A DNA stretch of 64,000 nt from assembly GCA_029237695.1 (NCBI GenBank), contig CM055272.1:35288791-35352790 (forward strand), in the 5' to 3' direction. Below, in pieces: positions 29,012-42,400 of this stretch. Each line of letters begins with the position of its first letter. Within the stretch, counting starts at the first letter, position 1. Source of the stretch: Conchocele bisecta (Eukaryota; Mollusca; Bivalvia; Lucinida; Thyasiridae). Under the pieces are notes generated by a model that was not told the DNA's origin, searched no databases, and saw only the letters and a program-made list of their open reading frames with translations. The translations under genes and the position numbers were made by a program.

Positions 29012-30142
29012 ACCATTGAATGACAGTGAAACCCCTCTAACCGGATCCACGGGGAAAATATAGATGTTTACTTAGAAGTGTTTCGCTGTTATGTATATCC
29101 GATTACAATGACGCTTCATGGTTGCAAAACAATAGAATGTGTCATGAAGTGCTCAAAATATCTGAACATCTCCAAACCGGACACCCTCCGGACCTCCCAG
29201 GGTGTCCCGTTTGGAGGGGTTCTACTGTATATGGATAGGATAATTATGTTTCAGCGATAAAGTCAGATTATTTTGATTATTTTTTCATACAAATATACAT
29301 TTATGTTGTTACTACTCATTTGAACCGCTCTATTAAAAGTAGGCGCCTAGGTCATTCAGAATTGTTCCTGGCCATGAACATAACGGACCGGATCTGTGGA
29401 TGGAACAGACCGATACATATAATTTTCGAAACAAAAGTATGTAATAAATAGAATATCCACCAGCCTTTGTAGCATAGGCCAGGCCATGTACATGTAATTC
29501 GGCTGACTAACGAGTTCGGGCCGGCCTGTTATGGTCAGAGTTTGTTCTTGTCTGTTTCATCCGAAAAATGTTGCAGTCAGAATGGACGATGTGCGACAAA
29601 ACGGTCAGTATTTGTAGTCGTAAAAGAAGAGGGCATGTACTATGTCATTTAAAAAGGGAATTAATGGTTGTTGAGACAATCAAAATAATTTTCTATCAAC
29701 CACATGTTGTGGATATATAGAGGATCTTACATGAGTGATCATTTAACATGATATTTATTAAACGAGTTTACTGATTTCATAAGAAGCGAGGCTATGCCAA
29801 GTTTTCATGAAATTAGTCAGCGAGTTTAATAAATACCATGTTAAATCATCACACCTGTTAGATTATATTTATTCCATAAGCACATCGTCATACATTGAAG
29901 CTGTACTGGTCCACCTGTTTTCTGTAAATTTTGACAACGTTGTAAGCTGGTCTAAAAGCAAATTTCCCAATTTTCGAAGAGCATGTGATATACAATTTAT
30001 TCCACTACCATTTTGAAATACCGAATTTATTTACCTTGATATCTGTAAATCCAACAAAGAAATGCTTGGGAAATAAATCCGGTTTTTCAAAATGGTAGTT
30101 GAATAAACTCTATTTAATCAAATGCATAGAGCTAAACATTAA
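29012..30142. other. Intergenic DNA with two decayed Tc1/pogo-like TIR pairs
   Basis: CAGTGAAACCCCTCTAACCG at 29023 and CCAAACCGGACACC...GGTGTCCCGTTTGG at 29170-29215. An inverted pair around ACCATTTTGAAATACC (30005) and AAAATGGTAG (30090) lies further on. No gene. Confidence 0.45.
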
Positions 30143-30577
30143 GGGCCCGTTTCACTAAACTTCGTCCGACTAAAATGTTCGGAAGTGCAAAAGTATCATA
30201 GTTTATAAATTTCACATTAAAACCTTTTTTTTTTTGCAAACAATTACTGGATTTACACATGCAGCCTATGTTCAATAAATGTAAATCCATCAATTAAAAT
30301 TTCCAGATGACCCTAATTTTACACTTACGAACTTTTTAGTCGTACGAAGCCTTGTAGCCTACTATAAAACTGTTCGTACTAAGTTTTCTATGAATCTGCT
30401 TCTCACATTAACGTGTTTCTCAAATTCTACCATTTAGTACCTAAGGGTCAATGTCATTAAATGCAACACGTCCACGAAAGATTTTCCAAAATCGGCTGTC
30501 AGAACAAATGTTATTGTGGATTTCAATTTTGCACTTACGAACTTCTTTGTCTTACGAAGTTTAATGAAACGGGCCCC
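30143..30577. repeat. MITE family A, copy 4 (compound)
   Basis: The 5' copy runs to about 30352. Further family-A-like right-end sequence ends at 30577 (TTACGAAGTTTAATGAAACG). This suggests a nested or rearranged pair. Confidence 0.6.
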
Positions 30578-31611
30578 TGGTTAACAATTGCAAGAAGATA
30601 GCTTACCATTTTCTCATCAATTTCATTTCCGATTAGTACTTCATTATTAGACCATTTCCAACAGTGAGGGATCGTAGAGTTATCTCCCGTTAAATTTACT
30701 TATAGAAATCCGGTCCAAATTGTGTAGTTTAGGGCCTTATTGCTTGTACAAAGAGCAAATGTAGCATGATAATTCCAGCACAAAAATATTTACACAATTC
30801 CCTAACATTTGATTGGTCCGTAGCAAGACTCTGTCCAAAATGTATATCCCAGTAAACTCACATGCCGAACTACTTTCTACAGGTGCGCTGTCAGTGCTGT
30901 AAATGTAAACAAATGGCTGTCGTCTGTCAAAATAAACACATGTTCTTGATGAATTGATTCAAATGCTGGAATTATAAGGAATGAATGGCCTTTTTGTGGA
31001 ATTTTTCGGGGATATAAACTTGGAAAAGTCTCAGGAATACTGGACGAGGCCTTTATGGAAGGTAATATCCGCCATAATTCTATGTGACTTGATGCTTGCG
31101 TGCTGATGACATTACAACTTATATTCATGTTATTTCATTCGTCATTTGTATTTATTACATTTTAAATCTGCTTGTTGTAATTGTATTTGTCTTTCTTACA
31201 TGTCAATTCTGCAGATTGCTTTGTTCATTCGTCTTATTTACATTACAATTATTGATACGTCCTTATTCATGTCCCTGTTTTATTGCACTAAGCATTTGCA
31301 ATAGAAAGTAAGAACAAGCACTTAGCACTTTGAATAAGGCCGAAAGCAGTCAGGACAAAACCGCAGGAAGTAAGCATCAAGCCACAGTCCGAAAGCGGAA
31401 ACCCGCAAGCAGAAAGCATCAATCCACAAGCAGAATGATGCAAGCAATATATGGGTTAGTAGTGCCTCATTATGACGCCAGATGGCACTGCTGTCAATGT
31501 TAGGAATCCTCCGACTAATAATTAATAGTACGAGATGTGATTGGCTGTTTGAGGCACACCTCCAATGCCGGTGTTGATGTAAGATTTCACCTACATATGA
31601 TCACAGTATAG

Positions 31612-31990
31612 GTTAGAAGACACCAAATAGTTTTACTATACACGTGAACCGAATCCCATGCAATAAGGTCAGTCTCTCCTACTTTCACTATTCGTATGGA
31701 TGTTGTGGGACCTACTTGTACATGACATGCAGCCGGTCTGTACTGGTTCTGCATGAATTAAACAATAGCTTCACTTACTCCTAAGACAGAAAAACCCAAC
31801 ATCGTCATGTCCCCCAATATTGTTTACATTTTTGTTTTGGCCACGGAAACTCTGTTTACATCACATGACCAACATGTTCCTCAAGTGAAACTGAGTAGTA
31901 ATGGATCAAGATTTGCAAGCAAACTGTGTCAGTGACCTCAAAACACACGCACGATTTTGTTCATACCGGACTACTTTTACCGTCTTGACT
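31612..31990 (-). repeat. Relative of the HNH-element terminal repeat (inverted)
   Basis: Matches the 472 bp repeat in reverse, for example TTCACTATTCGTATGGATG and AGATTTGCAAGCAAACTG. Clearly diverged. Confidence 0.7.
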
Positions 31991-32379
31991 ATTTCGCACC
32001 ATTTGTTATTCCCTAAACTTTATTAACTAAATTTCATATGTATGTATGGTGTTTGACTTACTAATGTGTTTTATACATACATACTAAAATTACATATGTA
32101 CGTAGTTGAAAACAATCACAATTTTATAGTAAGTTACACATATGGTAACTTACACAGGTTGACTGTCAAACTGGCCCGTTACCGATGCAAACCAATAACC
32201 GTCCGGGATCAGACTAAGGTGGGCCACCACCATTGATTTTCCCTAAAACACTAACCCGTTACCACACATTTTGCTATTCTCTGCTACTTTCATTTTTCTT
32301 ATGAATGTTGTGGGACCTAATTTCCAATAACCTGCACCCCTGCTCTGGATCTTGACTAATTAAAATATAGATTTAATTA

Positions 32380-32830
32380 TTGTTGAAGCTGGGGTCCCAT
32401 CTAGTAGGTACAAACTTTTCTTTATGGAACTTAAATAAGTGTATAATTTCAACGAGTCCACTAGTTTTAAAAATTACGAGTGCCAGCTACACCTATATAA
32501 TTATTTAGTAATCTTTAATGTACTCATAGAGACTCGCGGTGGTATCAAGCTAGTTCCATTTGCAAATGATGCAGTATTTTTAAATTATATATATCAACTA
32601 AATGCTTAATAAATATGTTTATCGACATATCATAAAGTTTGATATAGCACATCAAAAAATAAATAAATAGTTGCGTCCGTTATCATTTTAAGGAACCCCG
32701 GTTATCGCCCCTGATATCAAACTGGCATTTCGCGTTTGATATAAAAAGTATAATATATAATGTAAATTAGTACGTCTGGAAATGGTAATCATTTGCCAGA
32801 AAAATGTCAGATTGAAAGAATAAAGAAAAA
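32380..32830 (-). repeat. Inverted relative of 23080-23470
   Basis: Shares GGTTATCGCCCCTGATA and CATTTGCCAGAAAAATGTC-type blocks with the earlier stretch in opposite orientation. Confidence 0.45.
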
Positions 32831-32874
32831 CATGTCTCCCTATATTATAACCCGGCATGTACACTCTAGGTTTA

Positions 32875-33113
32875 AGGTTAGAAAAGGGGTGTTTTTAACA
32901 CCAGTTTTCAGCATATTTGAAGCATGTAAAAGAAAACACAGAGCCTGTTGGTCACGTGATGTAAACAGAGTTTCCGTGGCCAAATAACGTAAACAATATT
33001 GGAGGACATGACGAGGTTGGTCCCACAACATCCATACGAATAGTGAAAGTAGGAAAGACTGGCTGGGATTTGGTTAAATTATACAGTAAAACTATTTGGT
33101 GTCTTTTAACCTA
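32875..33113 (+). repeat. Relative of the HNH-element terminal repeat (direct)
   Basis: GGGGTGTTTTTAACACCAGT, GGTCACGTGATGT and CATCCATACGAATAGTG match the 472 bp repeat. It ends AACTATTTGGTGTCTTTTAAC. Confidence 0.7.
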
Positions 33114-33770
33114 AACATGGCGCAACAGAAAAGGCGGCATCAATCTACATCAACACCGTTAGGGACATGGAACCAATTTAGAGAGCAACGCATTGTAGGA
33201 CGGGTACAGGCATATTAGATCATTTTAGGGAGAACTATTTTAAGTTTTAGCAGCGCACCTGGCGTCATAATGGTTGTTCCCAAATTACTGTTGCAATTGT
33301 TGTTGTCAAGGGGCGTGGCTTAGCGAGGTAACAAAACGAACGGCAAAACAGCGATGCAATAATCAATAATGGAACTCCGGATGTCACTAAGAAGCTACTC
33401 AGAATGTAATCAACACAAACGGATTGAAACAGTGCGAATGAATAAAGCATCAAGCCAAATGCACATGCAATTTAGACTACAACCAAGAAGATTTAAAATG
33501 TCACATCACAAACATGGATGACGAATAAAATAACATGAAAGTAAGTTGTAATGGCACCAGTCAGCAAGCATCAAGCCACATATAATTGTAATAATACGGA
33601 TAGAACTTAGAATGTCATCAGCAAGCAATCATCAAGCCTAATATAATTATGGCGGATATTACCTTCCATAGGCCTTCCGGCCTTCGTCCAGTATTTCCAC
33701 GACTTTTCCAAGTTTATACCCCGATAAATTCCACAAAAAGGCCATTTATTCCTATAATGTGTTGTGAAAA

Positions 33771-34156
33771 GTAGCAATTATAGTGGTTTCGACTAGTGTT
33801 GATACATCATGATACATATATCTACACAATCTGATCCGGGACTACATTATTTGTCAGATTCATATTATCACAGTTAATAATGTTATTGCAATCGGTGTAG
33901 ACTCAGATCAGAATGCACATATGTGCATTCTGATATGGGTCTACTCTGTTCGCAAAACTCAATTTGTTGTACTGTTCAGTAAGATATAAACGCTGAAATA
34001 CAGCATAGGGCCGGATCTCTATAAATATATGTGCAAAGGGACATAACTAGCTAACATCCCTCATTTAATTTCCGATTAGTACTTCCTTATTAGACCATGT
34101 CCTACAAATGTGAGAGTGCACTATGATTAGTAAAACAATTTCCAAAATGCCAGAAT
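33771..34156. other. Intergenic, one short dispersed hairpin
   Basis: AGATCAGAATGCACATATGTGCATTCTGAT (33906 onward, in two 15-base halves) is a perfect palindrome of the GTAGATCCAGA family. No gene. Confidence 0.5.
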
Positions 34157-34537
34157 CAAGGTGTATGAACACGTGGTACTAACAACAACAACAAGTACTG
34201 AAATGTCCAGAATCCATCTGATTCAAAGTACGTATTCTTTTATAGTGTCCTTATTACGTAACGGATATTGATGAAATATGGCTCATCAAACGCGTCTTGT
34301 TAAGCTGCATATGGTGGTCTCTGTATTTTCGCCCAAACTTCTGTCATTTTTGCGAAGAATCGACATAAGTCTGTGCCACCACAGTCTGTCCATGGACCAC
34401 CAAATGCAGCTCATGAAGACGCGTTTGCGGCGCCATATTTCATCAAAATCCGTTGCATATTAAGGAAACTATCAAATAATACTTACTTTGGAGTAGGCGA
34501 CGTTGTTGTTGTTGTAACCACGTGATTATGCACATTG
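34157..34537. repeat. MITE family B, copy 3
   Basis: Ends related to CAAGGTGTATGAACACGTGG and CCACGTGATTATGCACATTG. Internal arms as in the other copies. Confidence 0.85.
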
Positions 34538-34586
34538 AGAATGTCCTTTGTCGTATTTTACCTCAAACCCACTTTGTATTTTGCAG

Positions 34587-35585
34587 GTAAAGCCCCTGTC
34601 ACACGGTCCCGACTTGCGCTACGACATGCGGCGAGTCCACAACAACTCGCCACATGTGGAGGGAAACTATGGTTCGACAATGTCCAGCTGTTGGTAAACG
34701 TTTGCCGTGGCACGAGGGAACTGTTTGAACCTCAAGGCCGTAGGCCGTGGGTTCAAACATTTCCCGAGTGCCACGGAAACGTTTACCCTTGGCTGGACAT
34801 GGTCGAACGTTATTGTTACATTTCCGTCGGAAATATCATACAATATAAGCATATATATGCAGTACTTTCTGTACTTTGATAAAAGGTTCCATTCAAACAG
34901 CTGATTTACACATACATGTTCCGGGGCCGCAGTGCACGTCGCGTGATGGAGCCTCAGCAATTTCAAAATTTCAGTGCAACCGTTGTGAACTGGTCTGATG
35001 ATGTAATGGCGCATTCTAGTAACGTCATGAGACACGTACATGCATTACGTAGTTGTTGGCTTCAAACAGCGGTGTCAAACAACGACAGCCATGAAACAAT
35101 GAGGAATATATATCGCCAAGTGCCGTCTGGAGTCAGTCGGACATATGTCGTCATATCTCGCATATTGTCGGGAAGTACCTACGATAATTTTAAACTGTTT
35201 AAAATTCTCGCCGTCCAAGGTCCTCTCACACCGAGCTCGCAACTCATCCGTACATTGTCGTACACATTGTCGCCTATTGACGCATGTTCCCGGCCTGGCG
35301 GGTTCACTACGAGATCTCTGCCAGTATTTTCGACAACTGTACGACAATACGCCAGCTTTCTACGAGTATCGTTGGAGTTCGGGCGAGATCAATTGACAAC
35401 AGGCTATAAATTGGAGCCACACATTGGCCCAAAACTATTGAAGAGATACCTTAGTACACCCTTACAAATATTTTGACAACTATTATGACCAACATTTTGA
35501 CCGCGTTGATTTATGGCGAGTTTTATCTCGCCGTATATCGCCGTATGTCGTCAGAGATGTTGTGACAGTGTGACAGGGGCTTTAC
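34587..35585. mobile_element. Non-autonomous TIR element, 1 kb
   Basis: Ends GTAAAGCCCCTGTCACAC and GTGTGACAGGGGCTTTAC are perfect inverted repeats. Inside, 34681-34800 forms a hairpin (GTCCAGC ... GCTGGAC) with GTGGCACGAGGGAA/TTTCCCGAGTGCCAC arms. A 186-codon ORF (34916-35476) shows no protein-like features, so I treat the element as non-coding. The target duplication is unclear. Confidence 0.75.
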
Positions 35586-35899
35586 ATGTCTCCCACAAAC
35601 ACCGGTTATAAGGCGTTTTCTTACTGGTTGATCGATAGTTTACTAGCTGACTTAATTACCGATATACCAATCAGAATAGTCTGGCTACGGACGGTCCGTT
35701 AGTAGATTGCAAGAGTTACTGTTCGCAACTATGCCAGAGATGACCGATGATTGGAAATAAAATATATCCCTTTCCATACAACGATATTGTTCGGCTCATG
35801 GTAGGGATGCAATGAAAGAGTACCCTCAGTGGAACCTCAATATTTTGCCTAAACCGAGCTTTCCAACATAAAACTACATGTCCCTTAAAATATGAGAAT
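35586..35899. other. Intergenic DNA, nothing recognised
   Basis: No ORF or repeat recognised. Confidence 0.4.
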
Positions 35900-36336
35900 C
35901 AACCATTGACCTATGTGCATGGTCACGTGGTTATAACAACAACAACAGTGGCTGGAAGTGTTGAAATCCAAGGTAAGTATTATTTTATATTTTCCTTAAT
36001 ATGAAACGGATTATGATGAAATATGGCGCAGCAAACGCGTCTTCATGAGCTGCATTTGGTCGTCCAGTGAGGTCGGCGCAAACTTATGTCGTTTGTGCGA
36101 AGAATCGATTTCCGTGTATACCGACACTGAAATCGATTCTTCGCAATAACAACAGAAGTTTGGGCCAAAGTACAGGGACCACCAAATGCAGCTTAACAAG
36201 TCGCGTTTGATGCGCCATATTCATCAAAATATGTTACGTAATAAGGACAATAGAAAATAATACGTACTTTGAATCGGATGGATTCTGGCAGTTCCAATAC
36301 TTGTTGTCGTTGTTAGTACCACGTGATCATACACCT
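35900..36336. repeat. MITE family B, copy 4
   Basis: Same arms and ends as the other copies (GGTCACGTGG start, CCACGTGATCATACACCTG end). Confidence 0.8.
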
Positions 36337-36447
36337 GAAATTATATCCTTGCATAGGAGACCTACTATGTTGGCACAACACTGGAATCTCTCTCAGCCTG
36401 GTGGGGAATTCGTTGGCAGCTTTGTTTCATCCCAATATACCAGTAGC

Positions 36448-36751
36448 CTATTTCATCAAAATGTCAAAGTATACTTATTTAGCATATGTATACTTTCAGG
36501 GAGTAATCATTTATTTTCCCCGAAATGCATTATTCCATATAGAACTAACCACTGCATATATTTGATGATTAAAAGTATGCAGAATTATTATACTGAATTT
36601 ATTACATTATCACAGCCAAAATGGCTGTGATAATGTAATCAATTCAGTATAATAAAAATTAATAAACGTATCATTAAATTGAAAATTTCTCCTTCAAAGT
36701 ATACTTTGCTAGATAAGTATACTTTGCAATGTTGGTGAAATAGGCTACTGG
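36448..36751. repeat. MITE family C, copy 2
   Basis: Centre CACAGCCAAAATGGCTGTG. The right end GTTGGTGAAATAGGCTACTG is shared with the other copies. Confidence 0.8.
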
Positions 36752-37691
36752 TTTGACCCTCCGGTACATTTTTGACTTTCGGGTACTTGGGAATTGAACA
36801 CGGTTATATCCATTATAACAGTACTAAGATTAGTATTAATCCTATTACTTTACTGAGTTGGGCTAAGTGACTGTTGTCTTAGGACCTGCACCAGGTCAGG
36901 TTATTCTAATTTCAGGGCTGAATATATTTGTTTCTGTAAATATTCAGGTCTAATTCCGGGATTTATCCCCCATCACAACAGGAACATATGGGATTCGGCG
37001 TTAAACCACAGCATAAACAAACCTTAGCTGTTCACATGCAGTTAAACACCATTATATCAAATCAAATCTCTCAGCCGGGCATCCTGTGCACGTCACAGGA
37101 TGTCCGGTTCAGACAGGTTCCGCTGTATGATTCCTGTTCATTACATATACAGCTAGGGTCGCATCTAGTTTTATCACAGTGCGCATGTATGTTGCATGTA
37201 TGTCCCATGTATGTAGTAGTTGCATCTTTATATACATATAGGGAGTTCCAAATATACGCCATTTACATCGTGATGGAACATAGATGGGAAATAACCGATG
37301 AAATCAAAATAAGAGCAAGTTAGTCATGCAGAGACGGCGTGATGTATTTTTACTAAAAGTCGTACTGCGCATGTTTGTTCTCATGATGGAAATGACGTAG
37401 TTTTATCGGTCGATAAAACTACGTGATTCCGAGTATGAAGTTATCGAAGCACGTGCAGAAATGTCTGTATCCATGTTAGCAATGAGTCAGCGCCAGCAAC
37501 ATGCGGCGTCCTCCTCTTGGCACCGCTCAATATAGGGTTAACTGTATTGTAATTTTCAAATTGTCGGCGTATAGCGTATATCAGATGATAGGTCGGAAAA
37601 TCTGTTTAATGGCGACCTATCATTTTCTGATATACGCCGCAAATTTCAAAATTACAATGCGGTTAACCTATTTCTAATACACTCCTTTAAT
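36752..37691. repeat. Intergenic DNA with two hairpins
   Basis: A perfect palindrome ACGTAGTTTTATC-GGTC-GATAAAACTACGT lies near 37394. At 37532-37676, GGTTAACTGTATTGTAATTT faces AAATTACAATGCGGTTAACC around CGGCGTATA/TATACGCCG, a MITE-like unit. A Tc1/pogo-like TIR fragment is at 37085-37128. Confidence 0.6.
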
Positions 37692-37887
37692 ACTGGCGTA
37701 GGAATACATATTGAAATAATTTGCGCCCGTTCATCAACAATGACATACCTGTAATGTATGACCATCAGCCAATCAGATTGCGTGATATTTATAGAGTGCA
37801 TTAGAATTAGGGTTCACTAGCTTTTGGTGGTAAACTTGTCACCGCCGTCACTGAGCCAGTCGCGCATTAGCAGAGCCCACGCGCGGA

Positions 37888-39492
37888 GTGGCTTCGTTTT
37901 TCCGCCCACCCTACCCTGGTATTCTAGTATCGAGAAAGAAAACGAAGGCTGGGTCTATTATTGAAAAATATGCAGCTGACTGTTTCACTCTATATGAATT
38001 CATAAACGGAAATCGCAACGATGTTGACGAACTCTTCAAAGCAGCGTCAAGACGCGATACTGTGACAAATAATGATCAGTCCAAGGAAAAGGCTGCGGTA
38101 TGGGCGGAAATTAATGGATTGAAGAATACTATTGTGACACTTTCAAGTGATGTAAGTTCTCTGAAGGCAAACTTTAAAGAAACCTCCCAGAAACTGAGCC
38201 AGCTAAATGAGACAATGACCAGAGATATAAACAGCATCAACCACGAACTTATGTCATGTAAAAAACATGTGGATGAGCAATGTAGTATCGCAGGCAAACA
38301 CGTCTCTTCGTAACAGACATTGTCGGACAGCATTTGCAATCTAGCTGTAATGGTAAAACATTTGGACGCACACAAAACGTCATTTTTGACCAAAATGAGC
38401 AGCATCGACACACAAATTCGTGACAACACAAACTGTATCATGAATGTAAACGACGGTACTGCTTCTGGTAACATTAACGTTAAAACACAAATTAAGGACG
38501 TACGACAGAAATTGACAGATGTTGAAACAACGGTCTCGAGTGGTAAATCCGTGTCTGAGGCAAACGACAAAACTATAACGGAGTTGAAAAGCACTGTTAA
38601 GGCAGTGGCCAAAACTGCACTACATGCAGAATCATTGGCGTGTGTAAATGAGAAGCAGTTGACAAACGTTACCAACAGTGTTAAGTCAGTTCAAGAAGAT
38701 ATAAATGCCAATAGCCAGATCAACATTGAAATGTGCTTCAAATCATTCACACGAGATATTTCACTGAAACTTGACAAGGTATGTGAAACTGTTCTGCAAG
38801 CAGCCAGTGGGAATTCGGCCAATGGTTCTAGTATCGCGGTTACAAATCACCTTGCTCCAGAATCGCCAGCAATATCGCCACAGTTCATTGCCACTGATCT
38901 ATTCCAGGACTCACGAACTCATCGCTTCTTCAGACAGAACGATATGGCGCCCACTAGACATCAGGTGAATGTGGATCAAACTACGCTTCCACAAAGGGGT
39001 GTATCTTTAAACAGTTCTAACACGACTGATATCAGTCGCGTGGACCATGATGCGAAGAACTATCAACACATTCCAGTTGTGTGCGCTGGTAATATTTTCG
39101 CTTCGGTGAACCCGCCTATAGCTCACATTGACACGGTAAAGGATATAGTACCGGCTGAAAATGAGATTACGTCACATACTTCAGGTTTCAAAGGTGTTAC
39201 TCGAAAAAAGTTAGCCAAATATTTTATCAGCGGAATAGACCCTGACTGTACGGAATTCGACTTGAAAGAGCATCTACAGCAAAACTATGTTAAATGCGTA
39301 CGTGCTACAATGTTTAATAGCCGTTGGGATGATTCATTGTGGGCCCAAATAGCAATTTGGGATGAACACTCTGACATTGTATCTGATCCTGAGTTTTGGC
39401 CACCGGGTACGGCATGCAGAAAGCGGTTTGTTAAACCTGAAAGCGGGCAGGGACGGCGCTACAATACGAAACAGAATGGGGAGCCATCATAA
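37888..39492 (+). pseudogene. LINE ORF1 (nonsense codon)
   Basis: One frame of about 535 codons, interrupted only by TAA at 38311-38313. The start is uncertain: the frame opens with GTG GCT TCG at 37888 and no good ATG is seen. The long middle is a coiled coil (SDVSSLKANFKETSQKLSQL and similar heptads), as in many LINE ORF1 proteins. The C-terminal domain has KYFISGIDPDCTEFDLKEHL and WDDSLWAQIAIW, resembling an RNA-recognition fold in layout. The function would be RNA binding and chaperoning in the retrotransposon RNP. The 3' end overlaps the ORF2 start by 17 bases. Confidence 0.7.
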
Positions 39493-42400
39493 AATTAATT
39501 TTATGACATGGAACGCAACGGGTGTGATGACTGGACTGCCTTACCTGGAAACCGAGCTTATAAATCAAAATATTAACATATGTGGTCTTTCCGAGCATTG
39601 GCTACTACCGGAAAATGTAAATGTTTTGAACAGTTTCAATGCCGATTACTGTAATTATGTTGTAACTTCCAATGCCATAACTTGCTTAAATAGACACCGT
39701 ATTGGTAAAGGAGGTGTCGCCTTTCTCTGGCACAAGCGCTATAATCGTAATATCGAAATACACGAAATCAATGATCGTATTATCGTCCTGAAATTGATAC
39801 TAGCCACCAAAATTGTGTATGTGATTCAAGTCTACTTACCAACTACACGCTACCCTATAAGCCAGTATAAGGAATATGTCGATCAAACACACGAACTATG
39901 TTCTAAATTCTCAACTGACGGTCAAGTAATTATAATGGGCGACTTCAACTGCTCAATGTCACAGTCCGAATGCACCGTAAACAATATGAACAAACAGTGT
40001 GGCACGCGCCAAATGTACCTGTGTAGTGCATTAAGACATCGATACATGTGTGCAGTGACTATGCTCGATATATGCAAGGGTCCAAGGTATTCATTTATTC
40101 CATACACCGATGACAAACCTAGCTTCATTGACCATATCTGTGTTCATGAATCCCTTATAGCTTATGTGGTGCAGTGTAGCATTGGCGATGATGCACCTCT
40201 TAATATATCGCGGCACTTTCCTGTATTTATGCGACTACGATTCGACGTTCAATCAGACAGTGTCGATGTAGCGGAGAGTTTTGCGAAAATTGCGTATAGT
40301 TGGACTACTTCGAGTGAACGCGATGATTACAGATTTACATTGTCCAATCAGCTTCGTGGAGTTAGTTTGAACTATAATGAGACATATGACTCTATCATTA
40401 AATGTATGCAGCAGTCAGCAGTCAGCAGTCAGCAGAATCGTGCATTCCTAAATGAAGAGGTGATAACGTATACAAGCCGTACCTTAAACCATATTGGAAC
40501 TGCGACTCACCGTTATATCGTGAATACAAAGACGCTAAGCGGAAATTTCGACAAAAAATGAGACAGTTTTCTGGTAAGTGGTTAATGAGCGAAAATGAAA
40601 AACTCGATTCACTAGCAGATCCTAGCCCATACGATTACGGAAGAAGATTTACAGCGGGCGATTTCGTCGTTGCCCCTCCATAAAGCTGGTTGTTTAGACA
40701 ATATCGTATATGAACACATAAAATATGGCGGCACAATTCTTAAAGCCACTATATTAAAATTATTTAACAGTATACTTGAACACGAATGTGTTCCAATCGG
40801 ATTTAAACAGGGCCTTACAATTCCTCTGCATAAAGGACACAAGAAATCATTAACCGATCCAAATAACTACCGTGCTATATCGCTTATGCCAGTTATTGCA
40901 AAACTGTTTGAGAAAGTTATTCAGTTGCGCTTCAATGACTCTGGTCTTGTTGACAAAATACATCCACTACAACATGGTTTTCGACGGTCTAAAAACTCTA
41001 AAATGGTGTCATTCATTCTCCAGGAGAGTGCCCAGTACTGCAATGAACGTGGTAATGATCTTTATGCGTGTTTCATGGACGCAGAAAAAGCATTTTTATC
41101 GTGTTTGGATAAATGGTTTATTATACAAATTGTCTCAGTTTGGAATTACAGGTAAAGACCTTAGAATAATATCACATATCTACAATGGCATGTCAAGTTG
41201 TGTCTTCTACGATGGCCACATATCAGACTTGGTACGAATAGAACAGGGTACGAGGCAAGGTGGAATCACGTCACCTTTTTTCTACAACGTCTTTTTGAAT
41301 GACCTGCTCGAGTTACTTGATGAAAGCGGACGTGGTTTGAAAATTGGTGATCAATACTTCTCTGCACCCACGCAGGCAGATGATATTGTGATATTGGCAA
41401 CTATTAAACACGGCATTGACCACATGCTTGAGATATACAAGCAGTTTAGCCTGAAGTGGAGATTCGGATATAACACGAACAAGTGTAAAGTGGTTGTCTT
41501 TAACGAGTCGAAACGTAAATTTGACAAACACAGTAGACAGTGGAAATACGGTTCATCAGTGATTGAAGACGTCCCTTCATACAAACATCTTGGTTTACTG
41601 CAGACAAAACAACTGATGTCCCCAGGTGATATTGACACAGTCGTGAACAATGTACGCGCTACATTTCTGGGTTTGTCCAACGTCGGTGTCCATTCGAATG
41701 GCTTGAACCCGCTGACATCATTGAAACTTTACAAGTCTATAGTTTTACCACGAGCATTATTCGAATGTGAACTATGGAACGGTATGAGCGCCAATAGTCT
41801 ACGAAAACTTGAGACCATACATCACTTTTGTTTAAAGCATATGCAAGGTTTCAGAAAACGCACGAGAACTGACGCAGTGCTTGGCATACTGGGAGAGACA
41901 TCCCTTGAAGCATACATCGACCTGCAGAAACTAAATTTCTTGCTAAGTTTATGCAGCTCAGATGCATGGTCCAATGTCCGGTATATATTTGTGCATCGTC
42001 TCTACCAGTATCGCCTGCACTGCAGTGTGGTTAATAGAGGCTTTATTCCTGACGTCACGCGGATTCTACACAAATACGGACTAATGGACCATCTAGACAC
42101 ATTTGTGCAACATAGTGTATTTCCGTCAAAATATGTTTGGAAGTCAATCTGTAAATTTATCAAACGGAATGTCAGTCGTGGCGTGATCGAATGACAGCTT
42201 CTCCAGACTTCGACACTTTTCGGGTAGTTCAAGCTGAACTCTCTCCATCTAACATCTGGAAAGCTGCTCTACGAATGCCTGAACTGCTCGCTGTTTCGTA
42301 CCACTTGGCCAGACTATGCACACTTACCAGAAGTACTTTGTACGATCAGATCATATGTCCGAGATGTTGGTCAGCTTGTGAAAATGAACTAAAACATCTT

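Larger units (their letters stand above)
30960..33770. mobile_element. Large foldback structure containing relatives of the 472 bp repeat
   Basis: Outer arms 30965-31085 and 33640-33765 are inverted (GGAAGGTAATATCCGCCATA against TATGGCGGATATTACCTTCC). Inner arms 31612-31990 and 32875-33113 are inverted relatives of the terminal repeat of the HNH element. Spacing between outer and inner arms is about 650 bp on both sides, so the structure is symmetric. AGCATCAAGCCAC motifs recur in both halves. No coding frame is recognised. Confidence 0.6.

Noticed and set aside
34916..35476. 186-codon ORF within the 1 kb TIR element
   Set aside because: No domain, no transposase motif, and it crosses the internal hairpins of a non-autonomous element.
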